Positions 36,721 through 46,704 of a stretch of 64,000 nucleotides of DNA are shown here, piece after piece. The stretch lies in assembly GCF_024741815.1 (NCBI RefSeq), contig NZ_CP102951.1, positions 4,726,001-4,790,000 of the forward strand, written 5' to 3'. The notes below the pieces were generated by a model. It saw nothing but the letters and a program-made list of their open reading frames with translations, was not told the DNA's origin and searched no databases. Numbering within the stretch: the stretch's first letter is position 1; the number at the start of each line of letters is the position of its first letter. The stretch is from Pseudomonas sp. LS1212 (GTDB lineage Bacteria > Pseudomonadota > Gammaproteobacteria > Pseudomonadales > Pseudomonadaceae). The translations under genes were made by a program, and so were the position numbers.

Positions 36721-37924
36721 GGGTCGGCTCCTCGGCGAAGTCGCTTTCGCTGAACTCCGTCTCTTCACTGCCCAGGTGCGTGCGGCTCTCCCACTCGATG
36801 CGCAGGAGCAAGCCCATGCAGGCACAGCAGATCACCAGGGAGCTGCCGCCATAACTGAGGAACGGTAAAGTCAGGCCCTTGGTCGGCAGCAAACCGACGT
36901 TCACGCCGATATTGATCAAGAATTGACCAATCCACAGGAAAGCCAGGCCGTAGGCCATGTAAGCGGCAAAGAATTGCTTGGCCTTTTCGGCCCACAGACC
37001 GATATACATTGCTCGCACACTGACAAACACGAACAGCGCCACGGTTGCCAGGGAGCCAATCACCCCCAGCTCTTCGGCCAGTACCGAGAACACGAAGTCA
37101 GTGTGCGCTTCAGGCAGGTAGAACTGCTTCTGCACGCTGTTACCCAGACCGACGCCCAGCCACTCACCACGACCGAAGGCAATCAATGCCTGGGTCAGTT
37201 GATAGCCGGAGCCGAACTGGTCGGACCAGGGATCGGTAAACGTGATCAGACGTGCCATCCGATAGGGTTGCGCCTGGACCAGGACGAACACCGCCCCCAC
37301 GGCGAGCACCACCATCAGGCTGAAGCGAAACAGACCGACGCCGCCCAGGAACAGCATCGCGGCCGCCGCCCCCATCATGACGACGGTGGCACCGAAGTCC
37401 GGCTCCATCAGCAGCAGGCCGGCCATCGGCAACAGCACAATGAACGGCTTGAAGAAACCCATCCAGCTCTCACGGACTTCCTGCTGGCGGCGCACCAGGT
37501 AACCGGCCAGGTAAATCACCACGAACACCTTGGCGATTTCCGAAGGCTGCACGTTGAAGAAACCGAAGCCGATCCAGCGCATTGAGCCGTTCACTTCGCG
37601 ACCGATGCCCGGCACCAGTACCAGCACCAGCAAGCCGAAGGCACCCACCAGCATCATCCAGCCCAGGCGTTGCCAGGTGGCGATCGGCACCAGCATGGTG
37701 AAAATACAGGCGCCCAGCCCGATCACCACGTAAATCAGGTGACGGATCATGTGATAGAGCGGATTGCCCAACTGCGCGGCCGCCACTTCCGAGGAAGCCG
37801 AGGTGATCATCACCAGGCCCAGGCCAATCAAGGCCAGGCAACCGGCCAGCATGGCAAAGTCCAGGTCGATGCCGCGACCACTGATCAGCGGCGATGGATA
37901 GGGCTTGATCAGGCCGAGGATCAT
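36710..37924 (-). CDS. ftsW: Septal peptidoglycan polymerase FtsW
   Basis: 404 residues of the SEDS family with about ten TM segments; the conserved extracellular WRLIT... region is represented by the long loop with DPWSDQFGSGYQLTQALIAFGRGEWLGVGLGNS, and PEAHTDFVFSVLAEELG. It polymerises glycan with FtsI. The ATG overlaps the murD stop. Confidence 0.96.
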   Translation of the reverse strand: MILGLIKPYPSPLISGRGIDLDFAMLAGCLALIGLGLVMITSASSEVAAAQLGNPLYHMIRHLIYVVIGLGACIFTMLVPIATWQRLGWMMLVGAFGLLVLVLVPGIGREVNGSMRWIGFGFFNVQPSEIAKVFVVIYLAGYLVRRQQEVRESWMGFFKPFIVLLPMAGLLLMEPDFGATVVMMGAAAAMLFLGGVGLFRFSLMVVLAVGAVFVLVQAQPYRMARLITFTDPWSDQFGSGYQLTQALIAFGRGEWLGVGLGNSVQKQFYLPEAHTDFVFSVLAEELGVIGSLATVALFVFVSVRAMYIGLWAEKAKQFFAAYMAYGLAFLWIGQFLINIGVNVGLLPTKGLTLPFLSYGGSSLVICCACMGLLLRIEWESRTHLGSEETEFSESDFAEEPTHGR

Positions 37925-39267
37925 GGCAAGGCCTCCACGGCTTGAGCGAACAGACGCCCACGCTCTTCGAAGTTCTTGAACATGTCCAGGCTTGCGCAGG
38001 CGGGAGACAGCAGCACTGCATCACCCTCCCGGGCGAGCTCGGCACACTGCTGCACGGCCTCGTCGAGGGTCTTGACCCGAATCAGCGGCACCTCATCACC
38101 CAAGGCCTTGGCCAACAGCTCGGCATCGCGACCGAGCAACACGACCGCGCGGCAATGGGCCGCCACGGGTGCACGCAGGGCACTGAAGTCAGCACCCTTG
38201 CCATCGCCACCGGCCACCAGCACCAGCTTGCCGGCAATATCGGCTCCCAGCCCTTCGATGGCGGCAAGCGCTGCACCGACGTTGGTCGCCTTGGAGTCGT
38301 CGTACCAGGTCACGCCATCGCGCTCGCGCAGCCACTGGCACCGATGCGCAAGACCGGTGAAGGTGCGCAGGCTGGAAAGCATCGCATCGAACGGCAAACC
38401 GACCGCATGCCCCAATGCCAGCGCCGCGAGGGCATTGGCCTGGTTGTGGGCGCCACGAATTTTCAAGTCACGCACCGGCATCAGGTTTTCGAACTGGAAC
38501 GCCAGGTACTTCTCACCGTTTTCTTCGCGCAGGCCAAAGGCCTTGAAGTCCGGCTTGTTCAAGCCGAAGGTCCAGCAAGGCAGACCTTCGCCCATCAATG
38601 GCCGGGACAGGGCATCCTGGCGATTGACCACCACTTGCCGGGCACCACGGAAGATCCGGTGCTTGGCCAAGTGATAGGCCGGCAGACCGCTGTAGCGATC
38701 CATGTGGTCTTCGCTGACATTGAGCACGGTGGCGACTTCAGCGTTCAACTGATCGGTGGTTTCCAGTTGGAAGCTGGACAGTTCGAGTACGTAGAGCTCG
38801 ACGTCATCGGCCAGCAGGTCCAGGGCTGGCGTACCCAGGTTGCCGCCCACCGCCACGCGTTTGCCGGCCGCCGCGGCCATTTCGCCGACCAGGGTGGTCA
38901 CGGTGCTTTTTGCGTTCGAGCCGCTGATTGCCACGATCGGTGCTTTCGCGTTACGCGCGAACAGTTCGATATCGCCGGACAGTTTCACCCCACGGGCGGC
39001 AGCCTGCTGCAACGCCGGGGTCGCCAGGGCGAGGCCGGGGCTGATGTACAGTTCGTCGGCACGGCAGAGGAATTCCACGTCCAGCTCGCCACAACGCACT
39101 TCCACCTGTGGGTAGTCACGCCGCAGCGTCGCCAGCTCCGGTGGGTTCTCGCGCGTATCGGCCACCGCAAACGCCACGCCCCGCTGCGCCAGGAAGCGCA
39201 CCAGGGACATGCCGCTCTTGCCGAGGCCGACAACGATGCGGAAGTGGTCAGAAGCGATCAGAGACAC
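37921..39267 (-). CDS. murD: UDP-N-acetylmuramoyl-L-alanine--D-glutamate ligase MurD
   Basis: 448 residues with the Mur-ligase layout: N-terminal Rossmann-like domain, ATP loop GSNAKSTVTT (the second Gly of the usual GxNGKST is Ala, which I recall as normal in pseudomonads), YDDSKATNVGA and the C-terminal DMFKNFEERG. Adds D-Glu to UDP-MurNAc-L-Ala. Ends 4 nt inside ftsW; 5 nt after mraY. Confidence 0.97.
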   Translation of the reverse strand: MSLIASDHFRIVVGLGKSGMSLVRFLAQRGVAFAVADTRENPPELATLRRDYPQVEVRCGELDVEFLCRADELYISPGLALATPALQQAAARGVKLSGDIELFARNAKAPIVAISGSNAKSTVTTLVGEMAAAAGKRVAVGGNLGTPALDLLADDVELYVLELSSFQLETTDQLNAEVATVLNVSEDHMDRYSGLPAYHLAKHRIFRGARQVVVNRQDALSRPLMGEGLPCWTFGLNKPDFKAFGLREENGEKYLAFQFENLMPVRDLKIRGAHNQANALAALALGHAVGLPFDAMLSSLRTFTGLAHRCQWLRERDGVTWYDDSKATNVGAALAAIEGLGADIAGKLVLVAGGDGKGADFSALRAPVAAHCRAVVLLGRDAELLAKALGDEVPLIRVKTLDEAVQQCAELAREGDAVLLSPACASLDMFKNFEERGRLFAQAVEALP

Positions 39268-39272
39268 TCTTT

Positions 39273-40355
39273 CTACCTCAGTTTCAGGGTGGCAAGGCCA
39301 ATCAGCACCAGAATCACGGTGATGATCCAGAAACGGACAATCACGCGCGGCTCGGGCCAGCCCTTGAGTTCAAAATGGTGGTGGATCGGTGCCATGCGAA
39401 ATACGCGGCGACCGGTCAACTTGAAGGAAGCAACCTGAATTACGACCGAAAGGGTTTCCATCACGAACACGCCGCCCATGATGAACAGCACGATCTCCTG
39501 GCGCACGATCACCGCAATGGTGCCCAGTGCGGCACCGAGGGCCAGTGCACCGACATCACCCATGAAGACCTGTGCCGGATAGGTGTTGAACCAGAGAAAG
39601 CCCAGGCCCGCCCCGATCAGGGCGCCGCAGAACACGATCAGCTCACCCGCGCCCGGAACGTAAGGAATCAGCAGGTACTCGGCAAACTTCACGTTGCCGG
39701 ACAGGTAGCAGAAGATCCCCAGCGCACCGCCAACCATCACCGTCGGCATGATCGCCAGGCCATCGAGGCCGTCGGTCAGGTTGACCGCGTTGCTCGAGCC
39801 GACGATGACGAAATAGGTCAACACAATGAAGCCGGCGCCCAACGGGATGCTGACATCCTTGAGCATCGGTACGATCAGGGTGGTTTCCACGCTGGTCGGC
39901 GCAGTCACATAAAGGAAGATCGCCGCGCCCAGGCCAAACACCGATTGCCAGAAATATTTCCAGCGGCTTGGCAGCCCACGCGAGTTCTTTTCGATGACCT
40001 TGCGATAGTCGTCGACCCAGCCGATGGCGCCGAACAGCAAGGTGACGATCAACACCACCCAGACATAACGGTTGCTCAGGTCAGCCCAGAGCAAGGTACT
40101 GATACCGATTGCCGACAGGATCAGCGCACCACCCATGGTGGGCGTGCCGGATTTTGACAGGTGCGATTGCGGACCATCGTTACGAACGGCTTGTCCGATC
40201 TGGCGAATCTGCAGGGTACGAATCATCCATGGCCCCAGGCAAAGGGCCAGCGACAATGCGGTCAGCACACCGAGAATCCCGCGCAGGGTCAGGTACTGAA
40301 AGACCGCGAAGCCTTTGTAGAACTGTTGCAGATACTCAGCCAGCAGCAGCAGCAT
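39273..40355 (-). CDS. mraY: Phospho-MurNAc-pentapeptide transferase MraY
   Basis: 360 residues, ten TM segments, with the catalytic acidic residues in GWVDDYRKV and NLTDGLDGLA and the HxHHHFEL-type loop as PIHHHFELKGWPEPRV. Makes lipid I. The ATG at 40355 shares its A with the murF TAA (TAATG). Confidence 0.98.
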   Translation of the reverse strand: MLLLLAEYLQQFYKGFAVFQYLTLRGILGVLTALSLALCLGPWMIRTLQIRQIGQAVRNDGPQSHLSKSGTPTMGGALILSAIGISTLLWADLSNRYVWVVLIVTLLFGAIGWVDDYRKVIEKNSRGLPSRWKYFWQSVFGLGAAIFLYVTAPTSVETTLIVPMLKDVSIPLGAGFIVLTYFVIVGSSNAVNLTDGLDGLAIMPTVMVGGALGIFCYLSGNVKFAEYLLIPYVPGAGELIVFCGALIGAGLGFLWFNTYPAQVFMGDVGALALGAALGTIAVIVRQEIVLFIMGGVFVMETLSVVIQVASFKLTGRRVFRMAPIHHHFELKGWPEPRVIVRFWIITVILVLIGLATLKLR

Positions 40356-41722
40356 TAATGTTTCTCCCCGCTGGAACCGCACAAGGCTGCCACGACGTTT
40401 TCCATCGCAGCGCTGCGCGAACCCTTGATCAAAATAGTTGTATGAGTGCCCTGCTCGGCGCCAACGGCCGCGATCAGGTCAGCTTGAGTAGCGAAATGGT
40501 GGGCATCAGGCCCGAACGCTGCAACCGCATGCGCCATCAACGGACCCACTGCGTAAAGCACCGAGACCCTGCCTTTGGCATAGTCACCGACTTGCCGGTG
40601 ACCTTCCTGCGCCCATTGGCCCAACTCGCCAATATCTCCGAGCACCAGGACAGTGCGACCGGAAAAGCCGGCGAGTATATCAATGGCCGCGCACATTGAG
40701 GTGGGGTTTGCGTTATAGGTGTCATCGATCACCCGCACACCCAGGGGGGTCATTTGCACGACAGTCCGGCCCTTGACCGGCTGCACGTTGTTCAGGCCAA
40801 GAGCGATGCCTTCGAGTGACAGACCAAAGGCATGCGCGGCAGCCGCCGCCGCCAGTGCATTCTGGACATTGTGCGTACCCAGCAGATTCAGCTGGACCCG
40901 CGCGACGCCAGACGGGCCGTGCAGATCGAAAGCCGGGCAGCCACGTTCGTCGCGGGTCAGCCCGCTGGCATGGAAATCGGCTGCCGGATTGTCCAGGGCG
41001 AAACTCAGTACGGCATGCTGGCCGGCACGCGCCTTCCAGATGGCAAAAGCCTTGTCGTCGAGGTTGAGCACTGCGGTACCGCCGTCACCCAACCCCTCGA
41101 GAATCTCGCCCTTGGCCTGGACAATCTTCTCGGGGCCGCCGAACTCACCTACATGAGCGGTCCCGGCGTTGTTGATGACAACCACATGCGGCTGGGTCAA
41201 GCCGACAGTGTAGGCAATCTCGCCAACACGCGAAGCGCCCAGCTCGATAACCGCCGCCGCATGCTCCGGGGCGATTTCCAGTAACGTCAGCGGTGCACCC
41301 AAATCGTTATTCAGGTTGCCACGCGTGGCCAGCACCGGACCGCGCGTACGCAGAATGCTGGCGAGCATTTCCTTGACCGTGGTTTTCCCGCTGGAACCGG
41401 TGATTGCCGCCACCTGCCGGGTGAACGCGGCGCGATTGAGCGCACCCAGTTGGCCCAATGCCAGGCGCGTGTCGGCCACGACCAGTTGCGGCAGCTTGCT
41501 GTCGGGCACTTCGCGCTCGACCAGCGCCGCAACGGCGCCCTTGGCCGCGACATCGTTCAGGTAGTCGTGCCCGTCGAAGCGCGGGCCGGCCAGCGCCACG
41601 AACAATTGGCCGGCAGCAATTGCCCGGCTGTCGATGCTGACGCCATTGAAGGCAGTGTCGGCACCGACCAGGCGAGCCTGCAGCGGCGCGACCAGTTCAC
41701 TCAGAAAAATTGGCTTAAGCAT
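40355..41722 (-). CDS. murF: MurF, UDP-MurNAc-tripeptide--D-Ala-D-Ala ligase
   Basis: 455 residues: MLKPIFLSELVAPL start, DSRAIAAGQLFVALAG, ATP loop GSSGKTTVKEML at about 113-124, LNLLGTHNVQNALAAAAAA and DDTYNANPTSM. Adds D-Ala-D-Ala, completing the pentapeptide. Overlaps murE by 8 nt. Confidence 0.98.
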   Translation of the reverse strand: MLKPIFLSELVAPLQARLVGADTAFNGVSIDSRAIAAGQLFVALAGPRFDGHDYLNDVAAKGAVAALVEREVPDSKLPQLVVADTRLALGQLGALNRAAFTRQVAAITGSSGKTTVKEMLASILRTRGPVLATRGNLNNDLGAPLTLLEIAPEHAAAVIELGASRVGEIAYTVGLTQPHVVVINNAGTAHVGEFGGPEKIVQAKGEILEGLGDGGTAVLNLDDKAFAIWKARAGQHAVLSFALDNPAADFHASGLTRDERGCPAFDLHGPSGVARVQLNLLGTHNVQNALAAAAAAHAFGLSLEGIALGLNNVQPVKGRTVVQMTPLGVRVIDDTYNANPTSMCAAIDILAGFSGRTVLVLGDIGELGQWAQEGHRQVGDYAKGRVSVLYAVGPLMAHAVAAFGPDAHHFATQADLIAAVGAEQGTHTTILIKGSRSAAMENVVAALCGSSGEKH

Positions 41723-43178
41723 GGGCTGCCTCCCAGGCTTTCAGGGCTTTTTGGGCTTCGACCAGATCGGAGAAGTCATGGCGCTGGCCATTGATCTCCT
41801 GATAGTCCTCATGCCCCTTGCCGGCGAGCACGATGACGTCATCGGCCGAGGCGCCAGCGATCAGTTGCTCGATCGCTTGACCACGACCTGCGACGAAACG
41901 GGCGCGCTCCGGCGCGGCGAAGCCTGGACGAATATCACTGAAAATTTGCTGCGGATCTTCGCTGCGCGGATTGTCATCGGTCACCAGCACGCCGTCAGCC
42001 AGGCGCTCGGCCACTTCGGCCATCAACGGACGCTTGCCGCGATCGCGATCGCCGCCACAGCCGAACAGGCAGAGCAATTTGCCCTTGGCGTGGGGCCGCA
42101 GGGCTTCGAGGACTTTTTCCAGCGCATCAGGCGTATGCGCATAATCGACCACCACCAGCGGCAGGGCTCCGCCGCCCAGGCGCTGCATGCGTCCGACCGG
42201 GCCTTCCAGTTGCGGCATGACCTTGAGAATTTCATCCAGCGGGTAATCCATGCCGAGCAAGGCACCGATCGCAGCCAACACATTGCTCAAGTTGAAGCGT
42301 CCCAACAGCGCGCTGCGCAGGCTATGCTGACCTTGGGCGGTGACCAGCGTGGCGCGCACGCCGGTATCGTCGAAGTGCGCCTCGCGGCAATACAGCGAAG
42401 CACTGGAGTCTTCCAGGCTATAACTGATCAGGCGCGACTCATGGGACTGACTGGCGAGCTCACGACCGAACTCATCATCGATGTTGACGACCCGGCAGCG
42501 CAGGTTCGGCCGGGTGAACAACTTGCCCTTGGCCTCGGCGTACGCATCCATGCTGCCGTGGTAATCGAGATGATCACGCGACAGGTTGGTCATGACCGCG
42601 ATATCGAATGCCAGCGCCGCCACGCGCCCCTGATCCAGGGCGTGGGACGACACTTCCATGGCCACGGCGCGGGCACCGGCCTTTTTCAAGTCGTACAGGG
42701 TCGCCTGGACCGCGATCGGGTCTGGCGTGGTCAAGCGGCCGCTTTTCAATGCACCGTAAAAACCGGTGCCCAGCGTGCCGATCAGACCGCAGTGCTTGCC
42801 CAGCTTGTCCAATGCCTGCGCGACCAACTGCGTGACGCTGGTCTTGCCATTGGTACCGGTGACGCCAACCAGGTCCAGCAGGCGGCTCGGCTCGCCATAA
42901 AAGCGCCCGGCGATATCGGAAAGCTGCATCGCCAGCCCCCTGACCGGAATCAACGGTACATCGGTGATCGGCAGCACGGTAGCGCCCGCCTCTTCATAGG
43001 CCACCGCCGCAGCACCGCGCTGTAGGGCATCGGCAATATGCGCACGGCCGTCGAACTTGCCACCTGGCACGGCCAGGAACAGATCGCCGGGTCGAACATT
43101 TCGACTGTCGAGCGTCAGCTCGCGAATCAATGGATCGCGACCGGCTTGTGAAAATATTTTGCTCAGAGGCATAGTCAT
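41715..43178 (-). CDS. murE: MurE, UDP-MurNAc-dipeptide--meso-DAP ligase
   Basis: 487 residues: DSRNVRPGDLFLAVPG, GTNGKTSVTQLVAQ ATP loop, DHLDYHGSMDAYAEAKG, and the diaminopimelate-selecting motif DNPRSEDP (DNPR), which marks it as the meso-DAP form expected of a Gram-negative. Start ATG shares a base with the ftsI TGA (TGATG). Confidence 0.98.
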   Translation of the reverse strand: MTMPLSKIFSQAGRDPLIRELTLDSRNVRPGDLFLAVPGGKFDGRAHIADALQRGAAAVAYEEAGATVLPITDVPLIPVRGLAMQLSDIAGRFYGEPSRLLDLVGVTGTNGKTSVTQLVAQALDKLGKHCGLIGTLGTGFYGALKSGRLTTPDPIAVQATLYDLKKAGARAVAMEVSSHALDQGRVAALAFDIAVMTNLSRDHLDYHGSMDAYAEAKGKLFTRPNLRCRVVNIDDEFGRELASQSHESRLISYSLEDSSASLYCREAHFDDTGVRATLVTAQGQHSLRSALLGRFNLSNVLAAIGALLGMDYPLDEILKVMPQLEGPVGRMQRLGGGALPLVVVDYAHTPDALEKVLEALRPHAKGKLLCLFGCGGDRDRGKRPLMAEVAERLADGVLVTDDNPRSEDPQQIFSDIRPGFAAPERARFVAGRGQAIEQLIAGASADDVIVLAGKGHEDYQEINGQRHDFSDLVEAQKALKAWEAAHA

Positions 43179-44914
43179 CAGCCGCGCCCTCCCTTGGCGA
43201 GCGCAGCATCGGCTTGCTGCTGTGGAGTTGCCGTCGGCAAGTTATCTGGTGGAATATTCATCAATCGCAGTGTCCCGGACATCACCTTGCTGAAAACCGG
43301 CGCCGAAATCAGACCACCGTAATAGCCGCCCTTGCCTGGCTCGTCGATCACCACGACGATGGCGTAGCGAGGGTTGCTCATAGGACCGAAACCGGCGAAC
43401 AGCGAGCGATAGGCGTTTTCTGTGTAGCCTTTGGAGCCGATAGTGGCTTTACGCGCGGTACCACTCTTGCCACCCACGTGATAGGCCGGCACTTGAGCGC
43501 GGAACACCCCACGCGGCGCCTCGATCACCTGTTGCAACATGCCCTGGATGGTCTTCGCGGTTTCAACCGGAATCACCTGAGCCGACTCCGGCTCCTTGTC
43601 GACCTTGAGAATGCTCAGCGGTACCAGTCGACCATCGTTGGCCATCGCTGCATAGGCATGAACCAACTGCAGCGCCGTGACCGACAGGCCATAGCCATAG
43701 GACAGCGTGGCCGTCTCGGCCTTGCGCCACTCGCGATGGTTCGGCAGGTTGCCGACCCGCTCACCCGGGAAACCCAGGCCGGTGTACTGCCCAAGGCCCA
43801 GCGAGGACATCATGCGATAAATGGACTCGCCACCGATATCGAACGCCACCTTGCTCATCCCCACGTTACTGGAGTTGATCAGAATGCCGGTCAGGTCCAG
43901 TACCGGCCCTTCGGTCTTGGACACGTCGCGAATGGTGTAGCGCCCCAGCTGCAGGGTGCCCGGATAGACTTCGACCTTGTCGGTCGGCTTCCAGCGCCCG
44001 GTCTGCAGGGCTGCGCTCATCGAGATGGGCTTTACCGTGGAACCCGGCTCGAACACATCGATGATGGCGCGGTTGCGCATCGCCGACGGGAACATGCTGC
44101 GGCGGTTGTTCGGGTTGTAGGTCGGCTGGTTGGCCATGGCCAGCACTTCGCCAGTTTTCACGTCCATGATGACCAGACTGCCGGCCTTGGCATTGTTCTC
44201 GACGATGGCGTTGCGCAGCTCGCGGCTGGCCAGGTATTGCAGGCGCAGGTCGATGGACAACGCCAAGGCCTTGCCGGCCTTGGCGTTTTTGGTGACCTGG
44301 ATATCCTTGATCAACCGACCTCGTCGGTCCTTGATGACCTGTCGCTTGCCGGGAACCCCGGCCAGCCAGTCGTCATAGGCCAGTTCGACACCTTCGCGAC
44401 CGTGGTCATCGAGGTCGGTGAAGCCGACCATGTGCGCCGCGACATCACCTGCCGGGTAGAAGCGCCGAAACTCTTCGATGCCATAGACACCGGGCACTTT
44501 GAGGTCAAGCACCAGCTGCCCCTGTTCCGGCGTCAGGCCACGGACCAGGTAAATGAATTCTTTATTGGCCTGCTGCTCCAGGCGCTCGCTCAACTGCTTG
44601 GGGTCTTGTCGCAAGGCAGCCGCCAGCGACGGCCATTTGTCCTTGGCCTGCTGCATTTCCTTGGGGTTGCCCCACAGGGTCGTGACCGGCGTACTGACGG
44701 CCAGCGGCTCGCCGTTACGGTCGGTGATCAAGCCACGGTGCGCGGGAATCGGGATATGACGAAGGCTGCGCGCATCACCCTGCCCCTTGAGGAAGTCATG
44801 GTCGATGACTTGCAGGTCGACGATGCGCCAGACGATGGCACCCACCATCAGTGCCAGCAGACCAAGCACCACACGAAACCGCCAGGGGTAAAGTGCACCT
44901 TCGAGTTTCATCAT
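43178..44914 (-). CDS. ftsI: Septal transpeptidase FtsI (PBP3)
   Basis: 578 residues: TM helix about 14-34, dimerisation region, and the transpeptidase domain with the S292-TVK motif in EPGSTVKP, SSN in INSSNVGM and KSGT in GGKSGTARK. Cross-links septal peptidoglycan and is the target of aztreonam-type beta-lactams. Two adjacent ATG codons begin the gene; the first overlaps the ftsL stop as ATGA. Confidence 0.98.
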   Translation of the reverse strand: MMKLEGALYPWRFRVVLGLLALMVGAIVWRIVDLQVIDHDFLKGQGDARSLRHIPIPAHRGLITDRNGEPLAVSTPVTTLWGNPKEMQQAKDKWPSLAAALRQDPKQLSERLEQQANKEFIYLVRGLTPEQGQLVLDLKVPGVYGIEEFRRFYPAGDVAAHMVGFTDLDDHGREGVELAYDDWLAGVPGKRQVIKDRRGRLIKDIQVTKNAKAGKALALSIDLRLQYLASRELRNAIVENNAKAGSLVIMDVKTGEVLAMANQPTYNPNNRRSMFPSAMRNRAIIDVFEPGSTVKPISMSAALQTGRWKPTDKVEVYPGTLQLGRYTIRDVSKTEGPVLDLTGILINSSNVGMSKVAFDIGGESIYRMMSSLGLGQYTGLGFPGERVGNLPNHREWRKAETATLSYGYGLSVTALQLVHAYAAMANDGRLVPLSILKVDKEPESAQVIPVETAKTIQGMLQQVIEAPRGVFRAQVPAYHVGGKSGTARKATIGSKGYTENAYRSLFAGFGPMSNPRYAIVVVIDEPGKGGYYGGLISAPVFSKVMSGTLRLMNIPPDNLPTATPQQQADAALAKGGRG

Positions 44915-45204
44915 GGCGCCACCATGCGGACTTCCGCGGCGCCGGGAATGCGCATTTTCAGCTGTTCACTGGCCAGGGTTTCGATACGACTGTGGGCAGT
45001 CCAGGTACTTTGCTCGAGGATCAACCGCCCCCATTCGGCCTGGGCCTTGTCACGCTCGCTCAACTCCCCGTACAGGGTGTTGAGCAACTGGCGGCTCCAA
45101 TGTGCACTGTATGACACCCCGATCGCCGAAACGAGCACGCCGACAAACAGCAGAAGCATCAGGAAGCTTCCGCCTGGCAGGGGTTTTGCGAATAGCCTGC
45201 TCAC
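44911..45204 (-). CDS. ftsL: Cell division protein FtsL
   Basis: 97 residues: short basic N-terminus, one TM helix about 13-33 (SFLMLLLFVGVLVSAIGV), then a coiled-coil leucine-rich periplasmic part. Works with FtsB and FtsQ. The start is GTG, overlapping the rsmH stop as GTGA. Confidence 0.93.
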   Translation of the reverse strand: MSRLFAKPLPGGSFLMLLLFVGVLVSAIGVSYSAHWSRQLLNTLYGELSERDKAQAEWGRLILEQSTWTAHSRIETLASEQLKMRIPGAAEVRMVAP

Positions 45205-46148
45205 CGCAGCTTCTCCGCCACGCGCATGACGGCGCTACGCGAGCGCGGGTTGGCCTTGAGCTCGGCCTCGGAGGCAAACTGCGCCTTGCCGTGGACCTTG
45301 ATCTTGGGCTCGAACGCCTGAAAGCGTACCGGCAGATTGCGTGGCAGGTTGTCGGCTTCGCCCTTGGCGTGACGACGCATGAACAGTTTGACGATACGGT
45401 CTTCCAGCGAGTGGAAGCTGATCACCACCAGACGCCCGCCGATCTCGAGCGATTCCAGGGCAGCCTCAAGCCCGGCCTCCAGGTCGGCCAGTTCGTTATT
45501 GACGTGGATACGCAAGCCCTGAAATGCACGGGTGGCCGGGTTCTTGCCCTTTTCCCAGGCCGGATTGGCCACCTTGAGTACTTCGGCAAGATCGGCCGTG
45601 CGCTCGAAACGCTGGGTCTCGCGACGCAATACCACGGCACGGGCCATGCGTTTGGCAAAACGCTCTTCGCCGTATTCCTTGAATACCCGGGCGATCTCTT
45701 CTTCTGGCGCAGTGGCGATGAAGTCGGCCGCGCTGATCCCGCGGGACGGATCCATGCGCATATCCAGAGGACCGTCGTTGAGGAAACTGAAGCCGCGCTC
45801 AGGGTCGTCGAGCTGCGGCGACGAAACGCCCAGATCGAGCAGCACGCCACTGACCTTGCCGGCCAGGCCACGCTGGGCGACTTCGGCGCCCAGCTCGGCA
45901 AAACTGCGTTGCACAATGACAAAGCGGCCGTCTTCGGCCGCCAGCGCTTGTCCGGTGGCAATCGCTTGTGGATCCTTGTCGAACCCCAGCAACCGACCAT
46001 CGGCCCCCAGGTTCTGGAGAATCAGGCGGCTGTGACCGCCGCGACCGAAGGTGCCGTCCAAATAGCAGCCATCGTCGCGTACGGCGAGAGCCTCGACGGC
46101 TTCGTCAAGCAGTACGGTGATGTGGTTAAAGCCGCTATCTATAGTCAC
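45201..46148 (-). CDS. rsmH: 16S rRNA m4C1402 methyltransferase RsmH
   Basis: 315 residues: HITVLLDEAVEAL, DGTFGRGGHS SAM motif, LLDLGVSSPQLDDPERGFSF, and VISFHSLEDRIVK. Methylates N4 of C1402 in 16S rRNA. GTG start overlapping the mraZ TGA. Works with RsmI (47400) on the same base. Confidence 0.97.
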   Translation of the reverse strand: MTIDSGFNHITVLLDEAVEALAVRDDGCYLDGTFGRGGHSRLILQNLGADGRLLGFDKDPQAIATGQALAAEDGRFVIVQRSFAELGAEVAQRGLAGKVSGVLLDLGVSSPQLDDPERGFSFLNDGPLDMRMDPSRGISAADFIATAPEEEIARVFKEYGEERFAKRMARAVVLRRETQRFERTADLAEVLKVANPAWEKGKNPATRAFQGLRIHVNNELADLEAGLEAALESLEIGGRLVVISFHSLEDRIVKLFMRRHAKGEADNLPRNLPVRFQAFEPKIKVHGKAQFASEAELKANPRSRSAVMRVAEKLR

Positions 46149-46600
46149 AGGATCAAATCACGCAGTTCGTCAGGCATGGCGCCCGGTTGTTGAATGGCTA
46201 CCAGGTCCGCTGCAGATACAGCGTTCCAGGCATCCTCGTCCCACAGTTGAAACTTGTTCAGTTGCCCCACGAGCATTGCGCGCTTGTCGAGCCTGGCGTA
46301 TTCACGCAGACGCGGAGGCACCAAAAAGCGGCCACTTCCATCGAGTTCAAGATCAACCGCGTTGCCGATCAGCAAACGCTGCAGACGGCGGTTCTCTTCA
46401 CGCAATGAAGGCAAGGCGCGCAATTTGGTTTCAATCAATTCCCACTCATCGAGGGGATATACACATAAGCAAGGGTCGACGGCATCAATGGTCACGATCA
46501 GCTGCCCGGAGCTACGCGAAACCAGCTCGTCACGATACCGGCTCGGCATCGCGAGACGGCCCTTGGCGTCGAGACTGATAGCGTTAGCTCCGCGAAACAC
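46145..46600 (-). CDS. mraZ: MraZ, transcriptional regulator of the dcw cluster
   Basis: 151 residues with the two SpoVT/AbrB-like halves of MraZ, each with the DxxxR signature (ISLDAKGRLAMPSRYRD and LELDGSGRFLVPPRLRE). A ring-shaped DNA-binding repressor of its own operon. Start MFRGANAISLD at 46600, directly behind the leader with the repeats described below. Confidence 0.97.
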   Translation of the reverse strand: MFRGANAISLDAKGRLAMPSRYRDELVSRSSGQLIVTIDAVDPCLCVYPLDEWELIETKLRALPSLREENRRLQRLLIGNAVDLELDGSGRFLVPPRLREYARLDKRAMLVGQLNKFQLWDEDAWNAVSAADLVAIQQPGAMPDELRDLIL

Positions 46601-46640
46601 GGCTGCGTTTCCCTATATGTTAGCGATTTGCGCCTGAAAA

Positions 46641-46668
46641 ACCCACTTCATGCCACTTTCTGCCACTT
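46641..46668 (-). promoter_or_regulatory. MraZ operator: three direct repeats of TGG(C/G)
   Basis: On the minus strand three AGTGGCA/AGTGGCA/AGTGGGT units are spaced 10 bp apart between the -10 box and the mraZ start. MraZ is known to bind TGGGN repeats spaced 10 bp apart; two of the units here read TGGCA rather than TGGGN. Confidence 0.75.
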
Positions 46669-46674
46669 GCGCAC

Positions 46675-46704
46675 ACTATAGGAATGCGCCTACCGCACCG
46701 TCAA
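46675..46704 (-). promoter_or_regulatory. Pmra sigma-70 promoter of the division cluster
   Basis: TTGACG (46704-46699), 18-nt spacer, TATAGT (46680-46675) on the minus strand, placed so that transcription starts at the MraZ operator about 70 nt before mraZ. Confidence 0.75.
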
